From NCBI GenBank assembly GCA_949317995.1, contig OX439035.1, positions 1 through 64,000 of the forward strand: a stretch of DNA of 64,000 nt, written 5' to 3'. The notes under the pieces were generated by a model, which saw only the letters and a program-made list of their open reading frames with translations, had not been told where the DNA came from and searched no databases. Shown one piece after another: positions 52,220 through 63,500 of this stretch. The DNA comes from Acholoe squamosa. Its lineage: Eukaryota > Annelida > Polychaeta > Phyllodocida > Polynoidae. Numbering within the stretch: the first letter of the stretch is position 1; each line of letters opens with the position of its first letter. The position numbers and the translations under genes were made by a program.

Positions 52220-54309
52220 TTTTTAGAGGTTTGAAAATGTTTTATTGTCAAGTCACTATTCATACAGAAAGTGGTAAAATTAGACAATAATGTGAATCCT
52301 CGTTCAGTTATTACATTAAGTGGTTGTTTGCACATAGATCAATGAATAAAGATGGAAATTTATACAATGAAGAATGAGAACAATAATATAAACAGAAAAA
52401 ATAAAATCTATATAACAAACAGTATATACTATGTACACAAATAGCAACCTCTATAATCTTACAATAAAATTTCAAAAAGAAGGGCAGCAGGCATGGTACA
52501 CCAGTTTGTTACTATCAACAAGTTTTATACTAGCATGTATTACACTATACCAATAGGATATATATGGACAGATCAGTAGGTACAAAACATATCTTAAACA
52601 GATGATCAGCAGATATACAGTATGAGAGTATAGTCACTGTGAGCTCATGGATGAAATTCATGCGGTGTAGTCTTTCAACAGCTCCACATGAATAAATTCT
52701 AATAGAGGGTGTAGTCAGCAAACAACAGCTCCCTCTACTCAATCAGGATAAGGTGTAGTCTTTCAACAGCTCCCTAACCTGTATCTTTTTTCATATTACT
52801 CATCCAGCTCATTCAGCTCATCACCCATTAACATCATCTTGGACAAGTCTTGTATCTGCCTAATTCTTGCTTTAAATTTAAGTTTACTTTCACTGTGTTG
52901 GACATCAGCTCGGAGATTGTTCCATAACTCAACTCCTCTATATAGCGGCGAGTTGTTGAATCCCATGTTACGTGCTCTGGGAATGACTATCTTGATCTTT
53001 GATTCTGACCTCATACCTGGCCTTCTGATTTCCTCATCGACCCAATCTGGATTTCTTGATAATTTGTACATGAAACTAAGCAATAATTCTTGTCGTCTCC
53101 TCATCAGGAGTGGGATATTAGCCCGTTCATGGAGCTCTTCTTCATTAAGATCCCAACCTCTGAAACAAATTTTCAGGCCTCTCTTCTGCATTCTGTCTAA
53201 CTTTTTTAACAGGCCTTCATTAGCCCCCTCGTAGGCAAAACAAGCGTAATCAAAAACAGATATTATGGTGGTTTTATAGACTGTTACAGCAACTTTTTCA
53301 GATAACATGTTTCTGAATTTACTGAATCTAAAAAGACGGTGGTTAATTTTACTATTTAAATCCTTTAGTTCAGGTTCAAAACTCAATAGACTGTCTAACT
53401 TTAATCCTAAGTAGCGGTAGTTATTTAGAGTTTCAAGTTCTTTGTTATACAAATATAGTTTTTGGCCCCTGGACTTTGGTAACTTTTTGCATGAACCATA
53501 CCACACAACTTTGGATTTATCCATGTTAGCAGTAAGCCTCTTGGTTACAAACCAGGATTGTAATCGATTTAATGCCGTTTGTAACCTATTGGTTATAGTT
53601 TCAATTTTGTTGTTTGAGCTGTATATTACCAAGTCGTCTGCATAAAGATAATGTTTACAATCAGCAAGAACATCACTGACATCATTTATATATAGTATGA
53701 ACAAGAGCAGTCCCAATACAGACCCTTGCGGGACACCAAATCGTACTGGGGCTTCATTAGAAACAAAGGAACCAATTTTAGTATACTGGCTTCTCCCAGT
53801 TAAGTAACTCATTAGCCAATTGAGTGTTGTGTCATGTAAACCAAGTTGTCCTAAAATTTCAACAAGATAGGCGTGATTAACACAATCGAATGCCTTACGT
53901 AGGTCAAGATAACAAACTCCAGTCAAATGGCCTCTATCTCTATTTTCATAGATATTGCTCAGGAGTCTGAAGACTGCATCTGCAGTCCCCAGTCCTGATC
54001 GATAACCAAATTGTTTTGCAGAAATTAGAATTTCATTTAGATGGCAATACATTATTTTTTCCGCAATTTTGGAAGGTACAGGTAATAGTGATATCGGCCG
54101 CCAATTGGTGATTAACTTTATATTACCGGGCTTGGGTATTGGATTCACCCTTGCCCTTTTCCATTTTTCAGGAAATATGCCACTGGTGAAGCTCAGTTCG
54201 TACAACCTAGTAACAGGATCTAACAAAAATAACAGTGCTGTTTTCAAAATATCACATCTAATACCATCAATTCCAGAAGTTTTGTTCACATGCATATGAT
54301 TCCCAAATG
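52220..54309 (-). mobile_element. LINE-4: 5'-truncated minus-strand LINE in gypsy-1 ORF3
   Basis: Imperfect target duplications flank it: TCTGGAACA...AAGCGGA at 52197-52219 and 54310-54329. The left edge starts TTTTT (the A-tail on minus), followed by a 3' UTR (52220-52795) with an AATAAA on minus near 52242. The element starts inside the RT at the NKTSGIDG segment, so EN and ORF1 are lost, the usual 5' truncation. It resembles LINE-5 more than LINE-1 or LINE-3. Confidence 0.9.
52796..54309 (-). pseudogene. LINE-4 reverse transcriptase (5'-truncated)
   Basis: About 500 uninterrupted codons: KTSGIDGIRCDILK, INPIPKPGN-type block, NWRPISLLPVPSKIAEKI, FGYRSGLGTADAVF, LDLRKAFDCVNH (motif A), GVPQGSVLGLLLF (motif B), YADD in HYLYADDLVIYS, NNYRYLGLKLDS and a C-terminal region with ICFRGWDLNEEELHERANIP. 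The frame is open further 5' into antisense gypsy-1 sequence (to 54757), which is chance. The lack of lesions in the RT suggests a fairly recent insertion. Confidence 0.95.
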
Positions 54310-54329
54310 TCTGGAACAGTGTAAGCGGA

Positions 54330-54360
54330 ACACTCGATATTACAGCTGCCCTCCGTTCAT
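54330..54360 (+). pseudogene. Gypsy-1 accessory ORF3, 3' end
   Basis: If LINE-4 and one target copy are ignored, the ORF3 frame at 52219 continues for about ten codons (TLDITAALRS) to TAA at 54358-54360, only four bases before the ATG of ORF4. Confidence 0.6.
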
Positions 54361-54364
54361 AAAC

Positions 54365-55960
54365 ATGGATGGGGAGCAGGATGATGAAGAGTGGATGAGG
54401 TACACGCGTCAGGACCGGAATCCGAACTACTTCTATGTAAATTGGGTCGAACAAACCATCGACAACCGAAATAAGGAGTATTATGATTTTGATGCCTATT
54501 GCAAAATCAAATGGGCTATCGACAGTTGGGACAAGGACAAGAACACCACCTGTCCGTTCATAATCTGTGCTCGGGGGAGTGACGAACCTGAAAAGTTCAG
54601 CTCCCATATGAGATTTATCCGACACATAGTTGAGGAACATATGCACCACCACCCGGTGTATATGTGTTATATGAATAAGGGTAGGAACAGTTCTATCTGT
54701 TCGGGACTCACTACGTTCCGGAAAAGTGAGCTGGTACGACATCTGAAGGATGAACACCAGGTCGGTGTGAAATCAGCTCTGAAGGCAGCCTTAGATCTGC
54801 ATAAGCTTCTGATTGTTAAGTGGGATTCCTGGAAGAAAACCAACTTCCGGAATCTGAATTCCAAAGTAAGTAGGTTGTGCGAAGTTGAGACTCACGTCAA
54901 CTCCAAACTGGAGGCGGCGTTTCAGCTGAACTATACTCCGGGAAGGTTAAGAATCACTAATGAACAATTCGGAGAGATGAGGGAATACCGGGGTGATAGC
55001 TCATACCGGGATTCCAGTAAGGCTACCTCCGCAAAACATATGAAAACACAGCGGGGTAAGATCTCATTCCGTGGGATATAACGCCTGGCACCTGACCGTA
55101 GCACTCGGGATCGTAGTCTGGATACAGCGTCTCCTCTGTCCGCACTGAGAGGCGCTCCTCCCCCTGTGTTCGATGTGAATAAGGACAAAGATAAGGACTT
55201 TCCGGAAATGGGGCCATCCGGACCAGAGAGCCAGACCCTTAACCAACGGGGTAGAGATAGAGCTACCGGAATCGGACGGGTAACACCCAAATCTGGATCA
55301 TTCGAAAGTAGGACTGTCGGTAATTGGGCTAGAACAGCCCCTCCAACTATCGGAAATGGTAGAGGAGTCACCATATCCACCTCCCGGGGAGATGTGATGA
55401 CCTCTTCTGTAGCATATGAAAGCTTGTCTGAGAATCCGAGACGTAGGAAACACTCTGGATCCTCAGAGCATTCCGAACGTGAGCCATTGCCCACTCGGGC
55501 TTCGTATATTCAGGACCCGACAAATTACGATATTGTTAATATCTCTCCGGAAAGTTTTCAGATACAAAAGAGTTGCATGATCGACTGGCAGAGACACCAT
55601 TATGCGCTTTCAGTAGAATACCTGCAGGATGTTGTGGGTTCCATAGTAAATCTGACAGAAAGGATCCAGTCGTTGGAAATAACTCGGATTGAATCGGAAA
55701 GGGATGTAGAACATAGGGAGAAAATGAAGCAGTTAGAAGCCCAGGAGGCACGTCAGAAGAAGGCAGCAGAATTCTGGACTGTTGAGGTTGCTAAGGCTAG
55801 GAGTGAGGTAGACTTCCTCAATCAGAAGTTCTTCGAAGCTTTCGGAAGGAGATTGTTCGATTGGGATGGCACTCGCCTTGAGGCCAAAGAAATTCTGATT
55901 GATCAGATTGCTGCGTTTGGGTTAGAACCCGAGAAACCGAAAGATTCTGGAAGTAAATAA
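54365..55960 (+). pseudogene. Gypsy-1 accessory ORF4: C2H2-like protein with an in-frame stop
   Basis: From ATG 54365 to the TAA at 55079-55081 (238 codons), then the same frame stays open to 55960. The first part has aromatic-rich sequence (NPNYFYVNWVEQTIDNRNK) and C2H2-like pairs: CPFIIC followed by HMRFIRHIVEEH, and ICSGLTTFRKSELVRHLKDE with a final His. The second part is Ser/Pro/Arg-rich and then a coiled coil (LEAQEARQKKAAEFWTVEVA). Gypsy-2 ORF3 has the same ingredients (charged, SR-type region and C2H2 pair), so these may be homologous. No envelope-like signal peptide or membrane segment is seen. The role is unknown; DNA or RNA binding is inference. Confidence 0.7.
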
Positions 55961-56969
55961 GATGGATAAAACTGATTTTTATTTTTTTTTACAAATCTGA
56001 ATTGGTATGATGAGTGCTGACACCTGGAATGGGGACGAGGACTAGCAGAAGATGAATACGTTACGTGGATTTTATGATAGAGCAGTTCGATATGACCGAA
56101 ATGGACATTCCAGACCCTAGGAGATGAACAGTCCTGTACTCAGACTCTGAAAGGTCCCGAGAGGCCCTGAGCTAGTAACACAACAAAACTACATCGAAAT
56201 GGTGGGACGGCCAGACATACAACGGGACACTCTCCGGATGATATGAAAACTACATTATTAATTAGTTATTTGTAAGGTTTCCTGCTACCCTGGTAGGTTA
56301 CTATTAATTAAAACACATATATCTGGCACATTGTTAAGACCAGATCGATATCACCTTTCTGTGTTCATTATCATATTTGTTTTTTCCGGTGCTATAACTG
56401 TATATAAAAAAATACTATATCAGACTCACTAGGGTATTCTAATGCAAATGTGATATGCATGTATTGTAATTAGAGTCGGTATTATAAATAGAACTGTCAA
56501 GTTCACAGTAATTTTTCATTCCGAACCTAAGGGTTGGTCATAGGTTGTTAATAGTATCTTGTACGGGTTGAACCCAAAATATGGTACTTACATAACAGTC
56601 TCATTCGGATAGTCAAATAATATTCCAGGTTAACATGGTATATACGAAAGCATTTGTAATTGTCTTCCATTTCTACTGAATACGTTATGATGATTATCAC
56701 TATAACTTTGTATGTATTATATAAATACTATTACTCAGATGACATCTATTCGGATGCGTTTAATTCACATATAACTTACATACTATGGTGTACATGTGTT
56801 TAAAAAAAACGTATCAATATTCATCATATATCCATGTTGGTTCTTTAATATAGAGTCATACAACCTGTAAGCCAGCCGTGCGCCCTGTATAATATATTTT
56901 TTGTTATAAATACTATAACTTAGTTACTACCCATTATGTAACATCTTGTTATAGTCTTGGTGGGGGTAG
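55961..56969 (+). other. Gypsy-1 3' non-coding region
   Basis: About 1 kb of AT-rich sequence with no ORF. It leads to a purine-rich GGTGGGGGTAG tract (about 56959-56969) that could be the polypurine tract. Confidence 0.5.
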
Positions 56970-57375
56970 TGTAGGGGCACGGTTTAGTAGTAGTGTTTAT
57001 GGCTTACAGGTTGACTAGGTTCCGAGCGGAGGTTGAGAGCCTGGTACGCCTGGCGGGTGGTGGCAGCACCGCCCACCGGGCTGCTTGGGTTAAACATGAG
57101 AGGTCGCCACCCAACCCCTGTGGCTATATAATAGTCGGGTCGGAACCTAGGGGTAGAATCCTCACGGATTCTATAGGAATAACATCAGAACTTATTGACT
57201 CCGAAGCCTTACCTGGTAGTCGTAAATCAGAGCTATCCAAACAACCTCTTACCCATACGGAATACTTTTAGCTCCCTGTAACTTAGGGTACTGAATAAAA
57301 ACTTGTTGCCTTTTTGAACCGGATATCCATGTATTCATGATGCTTTCCGAACCATCGACGGACATACATTACACA
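56970..57375 (+). repeat. Putative gypsy-1 3' LTR
   Basis: Starts TGTAGGGGCACGG after a polypurine-like tract, has a TATA box GGCTATATAATAG near 57122-57134 in GC-rich surroundings, and a polyadenylation signal GAATAAAAAC near 57293. The end is set at ACACA near 57375 but is uncertain. No matching 5' copy is seen upstream of gag, so it is unconfirmed. Confidence 0.45.
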
Positions 57376-59086
57376 TGTAATTACTTCTTATGCACTGCAC
57401 ACCCAATAGACTACTTTCCTGATACATAGAGGTGGTCAGGGGAATGCTGGAGCTGTCATTAATGCCCAGAGGATTGAAACAAGCATTAAATGGCCACTCA
57501 GCAGATCTGAAGAGTTGATGTACAGTACCTGTTAGCGGATTGCTTTCTTATTCTTTTCCTGTTATCATAAAATTTTCATTAACTGTAATATGTTCATCGT
57601 GGTGTGAGCGGCACTCTGCTGACCACTCAAAAAATGGTGACTAACTATGAAAGTGGTTTGAAATAAAGGATCAGGTTTAGCATTTATTTTTTATTTTTGC
57701 TAACTATGATAGTGGTTTGAAATAAAGGATCAGGTTATGCATTTATTTTTTTATTTTTTGCAAATCTCTTTGTTTATGTGAAATTGATCGTCATTACCTT
57801 CTTTTTTACCTTTATCTTTATTCTCAAATAGATGTCAGGAATGTTTCAATAAATACAGTCATTTTACAACTTGCTTAATTGCTCATAGTGTTGAAAGAAA
57901 CCAGTAAGAGATGTATGTGAGATTTAAGAAGGGCTGTCGGTTAGATTGGCAATGAGCTAATTCATTTACAATTTGTCAATGAAACGGACACACTTACACA
58001 TTAAAACCAACTAGGTGTATAAGGGATAAGGAAAAATACAAGGATTATCACATTAAAATATTGCAAAATCAAAATTGCAATATACTTTGATTAATTTTGC
58101 ATTAAGAAAAAAGATACTTAGAAAATTATGACCGTTGTTTAACAATATGTCTTGGGCACGGGCATGGACTGGTTACCAGGTTAAATCTGTGTAGGTTTTA
58201 TCCATATGCTATAGAAGGGCGAGAAACTAAAGGGAACAGTGCTGCCCTCTGGTGCATTTATTTGCTATGCACAGACCTTGATTATGGAGGTGAGGGGTTA
58301 CTTTGGACAGCTACTCTAGGGTCATGTGGGAGGATTTAGGTAGGACCCATCAGCTTCAGTAAACTAAGCCGTATCTGCCGAAACCTGCAGAAAGGTTGGT
58401 CGCTACTCTTTACCTTAAGTCATTAGAAAATCTTAATTTTTGGTTTACAGGCAGCTAACATGACCACCTTGTGGTTTCGAAATGCTTTATTGTAAATATA
58501 AACCTAAAGTGTGGAAGCAACTTATTTATCCTTTCATCACCACTTTTCCACATTTTCTTAGCAGGTAGGCAACTTTAAAAAGCACTGGACATTAATAATT
58601 GACATATCAACAAACAAAATAAAAGTGACTGCAGATAAAGACTGGAAAATTAGTCTCACTCATTATGATATTATGTTAATTATCAATGCGATGAGCTCTT
58701 CAAAGTAGTAAAAGTTAAAAAGAATTTTCTTATTCCATTTTTGTTCAACTGAAGTCAAATGCCAATAAAATAGAACACATTCAGAAGAAACATCAGCAAA
58801 TAAGGAAATTCAATGTATACTTTGTATGTATTGAATCAATTTGATTATATACCGTGACAATGTCTTCCTCTGACTCAACTTATAATGAGCCCTTGGTGGT
58901 TTATTGAGGGGTACACAATGCAGTGGTATAATGAGCCCTTTCTCAAAGGACCATTCTGGGTATTATTCATTATTTTACATTTTTATCAAATACTTCGCCA
59001 CACACGCTCAGGACCTGCTCACAAGCTCACAGCTCACCCCCCCCCCGTGTGTACAGTGAGCTGCTCTTGCATCATCCATACCAGGA
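57376..59086. other. No gene recognised
   Basis: AT-rich non-coding DNA. It contains the 59-bp direct duplication listed separately and a local repeat of ATAATGAGCCC near 58882 and 58927. Confidence 0.45.
57641..57760 (+). repeat. 59-bp tandem duplication
   Basis: CTAACTATGAAAGTGGTTTG at 57641 recurs at 57700, with the following AAATAAAGGATCAGGTT and the T-rich end repeated as well. Two copies with few changes. Confidence 0.9.
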
Positions 59087-59586
59087 TGTTGTGAGAGCCG
59101 GACCCATTCTATTTCTGGGCACTGAACCACTGGGAGTATCACAACATACAGACATTCCTGTGGACACATTTCTAGGATGCAGGGAAATTCCATGATCTCC
59201 CTTCATCCTGATTGGTCCACATATAAATAGAATCATTACCAGGCATGGCGACGTGTCAGATCTGACCAGATCCAACCAGATCTGACCAGATCTGACCTGC
59301 TCCTACCGGTACATTTCATCACCCTGTGAGCTGCTCACCTAAGTATATAAGACCGGTAAGCAGCCCCCAGTTATCATCTATCTATTCTTAGCTACTCTTA
59401 TCTACTTACATTATCCCACATACAATCTCCCTAGTATCTAGGACCTACGACAGGTTGAGCTAGGAGCTTAGGGGCAGAGCCTGCATGCTGGCAAGTGTAT
59501 CATTGTTACCACCTATATGTACACTCTGTCATCATGCAATAAACAAGGATCAAAGAACTTCTCTGGATTCAGTGTTCATTACAACA
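59087..59586 (+). repeat. Probable 5' LTR of a third LTR element
   Basis: 500 bp bounded by TGTTGT (59087-59092) and ACAACA (59581-59586), which are inverted ends. It holds a TATA box AGTATATAAG near 59342-59351 and AATAAA at 59538-59543 in LTR order. TTGACAATGGTGGAG shortly after (about 59605) is of the primer-binding type. No second LTR is seen before the window ends. Confidence 0.5.
59257..59298 (+). repeat. Short CAGATCTGAC repeats in the putative LTR
   Basis: Four adjacent 10-11-bp units (CAGATCTGAC, with one CAGATCCAAC variant) lie about 45 bp upstream of the TATA box, the right place for enhancer-like repeats. CAGATCTG is itself a palindrome. Confidence 0.8.
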
Positions 59587-59646
59587 TCCACTTGTAACGG
59601 TTCGTTGACAATGGTGGAGAACTCCCACTACTAACCTCTCATAGCC

Positions 59647-60519
59647 ATGAGTAATAGTGAGACCACACCCAAGGAGCCAGTTTCTAAACGTACCTTTGCA
59701 TCACCTGGGCTAGACGCGCCCAACCCACCTGCAACTGCAACACACCATTTCCAGAGAGAAAATTCGTCACCTGACGCCTTCAAAATGATCTAGTTATACC
59801 CACCTGTCACACCAAGGGACACCCCACCTGGTAGAAGCTATACAGCGTCTCAGTCTGGCGCTGACAGCGACAGCCCCAACAGCAGTCGCGATGATTAGGA
59901 TTCAGGGGACGGAACTACAGCACCTATAGTCCCCGCTCCCACCCTAAAGGACCCGACCATACGACTGCCCCCCACTACTCCTGATCCCATTACTAAAGCA
60001 GAAGTTAACTCAATTGACTCTCACACCTCCAGTAACTATTACACAGAACGTATGGAATATAAGGAGGACCAGGACACTTGCACTGACGATGATGAGGACG
60101 ATTATGAGGACTACAGCCAGAAAACCTCAATTCTGAAGCCGAAAAACAAGTTTGATAAATATGGACAGCAAGGTAAGGCCATTTTCATTGATACGGAATT
60201 GACTAAGAGTGCAGTATCTGTTGACATAGATAACCACTTGTATAGAGCTCTCGTTGATTCTGGCGCCTCCCTGTTTTCCATTAGCCAAAAATGGCAGATA
60301 AATATCAAGAACAAATTTCAGACATGTAGACACTCTAGACTCTCAGTGTTACTGATATCAGACCCAATCCAGATAGGTCACTCGACGACCATGAGCCCCC
60401 TCATCGACGGCCATGAATTTAGAACCAGGTTCCATGTGGCTCCTGATTTAAATCACCAGCCCATCCTAGGTGTAAATTTCATGACTAAACACAGAGCAAA
60501 GATCTCCTTTGGCCCTTAA
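59647..60519 (+). pseudogene. Gag-protease-like ORF with two in-frame TAG codons
   Basis: From ATG 59647 one frame runs 290 codons to TAA at 60517-60519, broken only by TAG at 59791-59793 and TAG at 59896-59898. The first 130 residues are Pro/Thr/Ser-rich and acidic. The C-terminal part is a retropepsin: RALVDSGASLFSIS (DSG active site) and QPILGVNFMTKHRAKISF. A zinc knuckle is not seen. No RT or integrase follows, so this is a degenerate or non-autonomous LTR element. The whole frame apart from the stops looks coherent. Confidence 0.65.
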
Positions 60520-63500
60520 CCAAAAACACCCAACCACATCAGGGCTGTGAAAAATATTCCAATACCACCCAACACTAAAAGAAAATAAGGATCCTTTCCT
60601 CCAAAATTATCCTACAATATCTATATTCAGAGTATAGACACCCCCCCAACCCCCATCCCAGCCCTACACCCCACTCTATTATTTTCTAACAAACTCACCC
60701 ATGGTAAGCTTTTTACCACCCTTAGAACACACATACAAATACTACCCAGACACTATAGGCATACTTTCTTCGTGTATTAGATGTTTTCTCTCCATTTTCT
60801 CACGAATTATTAAAATGGAGAGCACTCATTTTAGATCCCCCAAATTCACAATTTTTTTTATTTTTCTTTTTCTTTCACAAATTCCAATTATCATACCAAC
60901 ACATCACAACCTTACTACCACAACTAAGTGAGTGACATTGCCAAAAATTTTATTTAATTTCCTGGAGGCTCAGGCAGCCATAAACTGGATGATCTGGTTG
61001 GCACGTCACATAAATTACCCACGGTCACAGCGTACGCTCGGTTTGTGATCCCATTCAATTGGGACATGCATGCGCCGGTTTGATACAAGCTCAGGGCTCC
61101 TCAATACCCTAAGGTATTACCAAATGACGGCCTACTGTAGGAGAGCAGCTCTCTTGCATCCTGATCCGTGTTTATACCTCTGTTTACCATTGGTACTGGA
61201 ATGTTTGGTGAGACACATAATCACATCAACATCCTTAATTCCTGCACCACAGGTGGCCAGGATAGGGACCCTATATGACCTGATTTCATCATCAGTATTC
61301 CACACGCCACCCACCCATAACCACAACAATATTGTGTCATATCTGACCACTCCATCCTGTCAGCTGCAGGATCATAATTTGCATGAGACCGACGGGCCCT
61401 CTAGCATCCACCCAATAGAAAGGCTCCATGCCATTTCAGGGAGAGACATACCTTTAAGGGATGTCTGTGATTGAGAAAAAGCCACCTCATGATCGGCATA
61501 TAGGCCTCTCCCACCCCAATCTTATCCACTTCCCAAACAATACACCAAACTTACCAAACCCAGTCACCACATAGAGCAAGTATCCGGAGACCACAGGGCC
61601 AAATGCCGAGGCTGCCATGCAACCAGCCCAGGTAGGACTTGTCTTATGTGTCCATTTAGTAGCGTCATCAATCGTTCTAGCATGACAATGATGGATTATG
61701 CCATCATGTTACCCAGATACCCATTACATGCCAATGGTAGTGTGCACCCAGAGTGCTTTGTAAAATGTGATAGTTGAATTCGCAGTCCACTTCATGCCTC
61801 TCTACGACGACCTGACCACTCTAGGTCTTACTAATCAACCTTTTGGCAACACCCCACTCACCCCACCCACCCCACACACAACCTATATTACCTTAGACTA
61901 CCCATTAACCTAAGATTATTTAATAGCCTTGAGGCTCCAGAGTTATATGGACTCAACTCAGGGTGGACCCTCCATAGCCTTCTAGGCCCACATGGCAATA
62001 GGAGCAAGGCCGTGGATCCGTTTGGTCACAGCTATCAATCTTTAATGTTTAAATTTTATGAGGCCAACCGCCCCCCACCACTGAATTGAACCATCTTAGT
62101 TTATTAGTCACTATTCCTTACGCAAGTCAAGGTAAAAATACATCAATTACTAGTCATAGATTAGCCTAACAAACTAGTCTGTTTAAGAATTTTGCCTATA
62201 AGTGCCCTATAGAAAAACACACCAACCCAAGACAAGCAAAACCCCCCAAAATATGTATGAATTCTTTTTTTTTTTTTTTTCCCCAACCCAAACTTATTAA
62301 AACGACCGCAACTCTCATACCCTTTCCTCACACCAAGCCAAGCAAAACCCCCCGCCCCCCCAAGCACATGACACGGGTTACCATTACAAAAGAAAAACAC
62401 GTGCACTAGCAGAATCAAAACAAACTCCATGTCACTATACCTGTAACCACAACACTTGGGGGAACACCTAGTCTAATTATAGAACGAGGTGCTCCCACGC
62501 TGTGATGGTGAATCCTCGGCGAGTCTCGCCCCGATATTGCCCCCCGACCCGGGAGGACATACCAGATAGGGAAGCTTGGGCCCAGCCGTCAGCAAGCAGA
62601 TCAACCCCACTAAGTTAGCCTCGCTGAACCCTAAGGAGGCCCAGCATCCCTAGAACTTATATGTTTAATCCCAACCCGGCTGAGAGGGCCACATATATTG
62701 TTATTGGTAAGTAAACTTTCAACTTACAAATCAGGATGGCCGGTTCTCGATACGTGATGGGATCATCCGAGGTCCCTACCACCCCAAACCTCATCAACTA
62801 CCTGCCACCCCCACCAGCATATAACTTAGGACCGTCCCAAGGTTATACCCAAATGTCAATGATGCTTGGGAGATACCATCACACTTATGTGGGGATGACA
62901 GGTACCACTTACACTCAACGTCAAATTAAATGGCGGGCACCGCCATAAAGACGCTGATGTGGGGATCGCCCCCCATCCACCTCAACCATCAGACCCCCAC
63001 CCCCCACAGCGAATCCCCCACCCCAGGATATTGCCCAAAAGCACACCCACACACATCTAAAACACTAAGCCTATTAGGCTACATAACATCATACGATAGA
63101 TAGGCCTAACTAGAAAACCAAATCGGTTTACACTAATGTTTATCAATGTTAACACCGACCGCGGCGCCTGGCCCGATAACTTTTGCGCCACACGTGGCGA
63201 CACGGCGCCATCTTGATTTCGCATCAATTACCGAAATTGAAAGACGTCACGGCCGTCACCATGACTACCATCGGTCATGTGACACCCGCACGTGGCATCT
63301 CTATCACAACAACAACATTGACACATGTTCACACTTCAACTTGCTCAGTAGGACTTACCTCAATAGCCATTAGCCATCCCGCCGGGCGGGACAATCACCC
63401 ACTGGATCTGCGTGATGCTAAAACACCAATTAAAAGAAAAGAAAATTTAATCAGATACTCCCTATCTGAATTGCCAACTTCCCATGAACTCAAAATTCAC

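Larger units (their letters stand above)
25193..57375 (+). mobile_element. Gypsy-1: old Ty3/gypsy element, interrupted by four nested insertions
   Basis: The parts in order are gag (25193-27635), protease (27650-28669), pol (28663-29203, 31727-32442, 48450-50366), accessory ORF3 (50986-52219 plus 54330-54360), accessory ORF4 (54365-55960), a 3' region and a possible 3' LTR. Inserted in it are a Penelope-like element, LINE-3 (with gypsy-2 inside) and LINE-4. The frameshifts in gag fit great age. The 5' LTR is not identified, so the left limit is the gag start only. Confidence 0.85.

Noticed and set aside
52796-54757. A 653-codon minus-strand ORF taken as one protein
   Set aside because: Codons upstream of 54309 are antisense to gypsy-1 ORF4; only the part from 54309 down is LINE RT.
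61070-61474. A 134-codon ORF in the 3' tail region
   Set aside because: No motif, no coding-like composition, and no support from neighbouring features.
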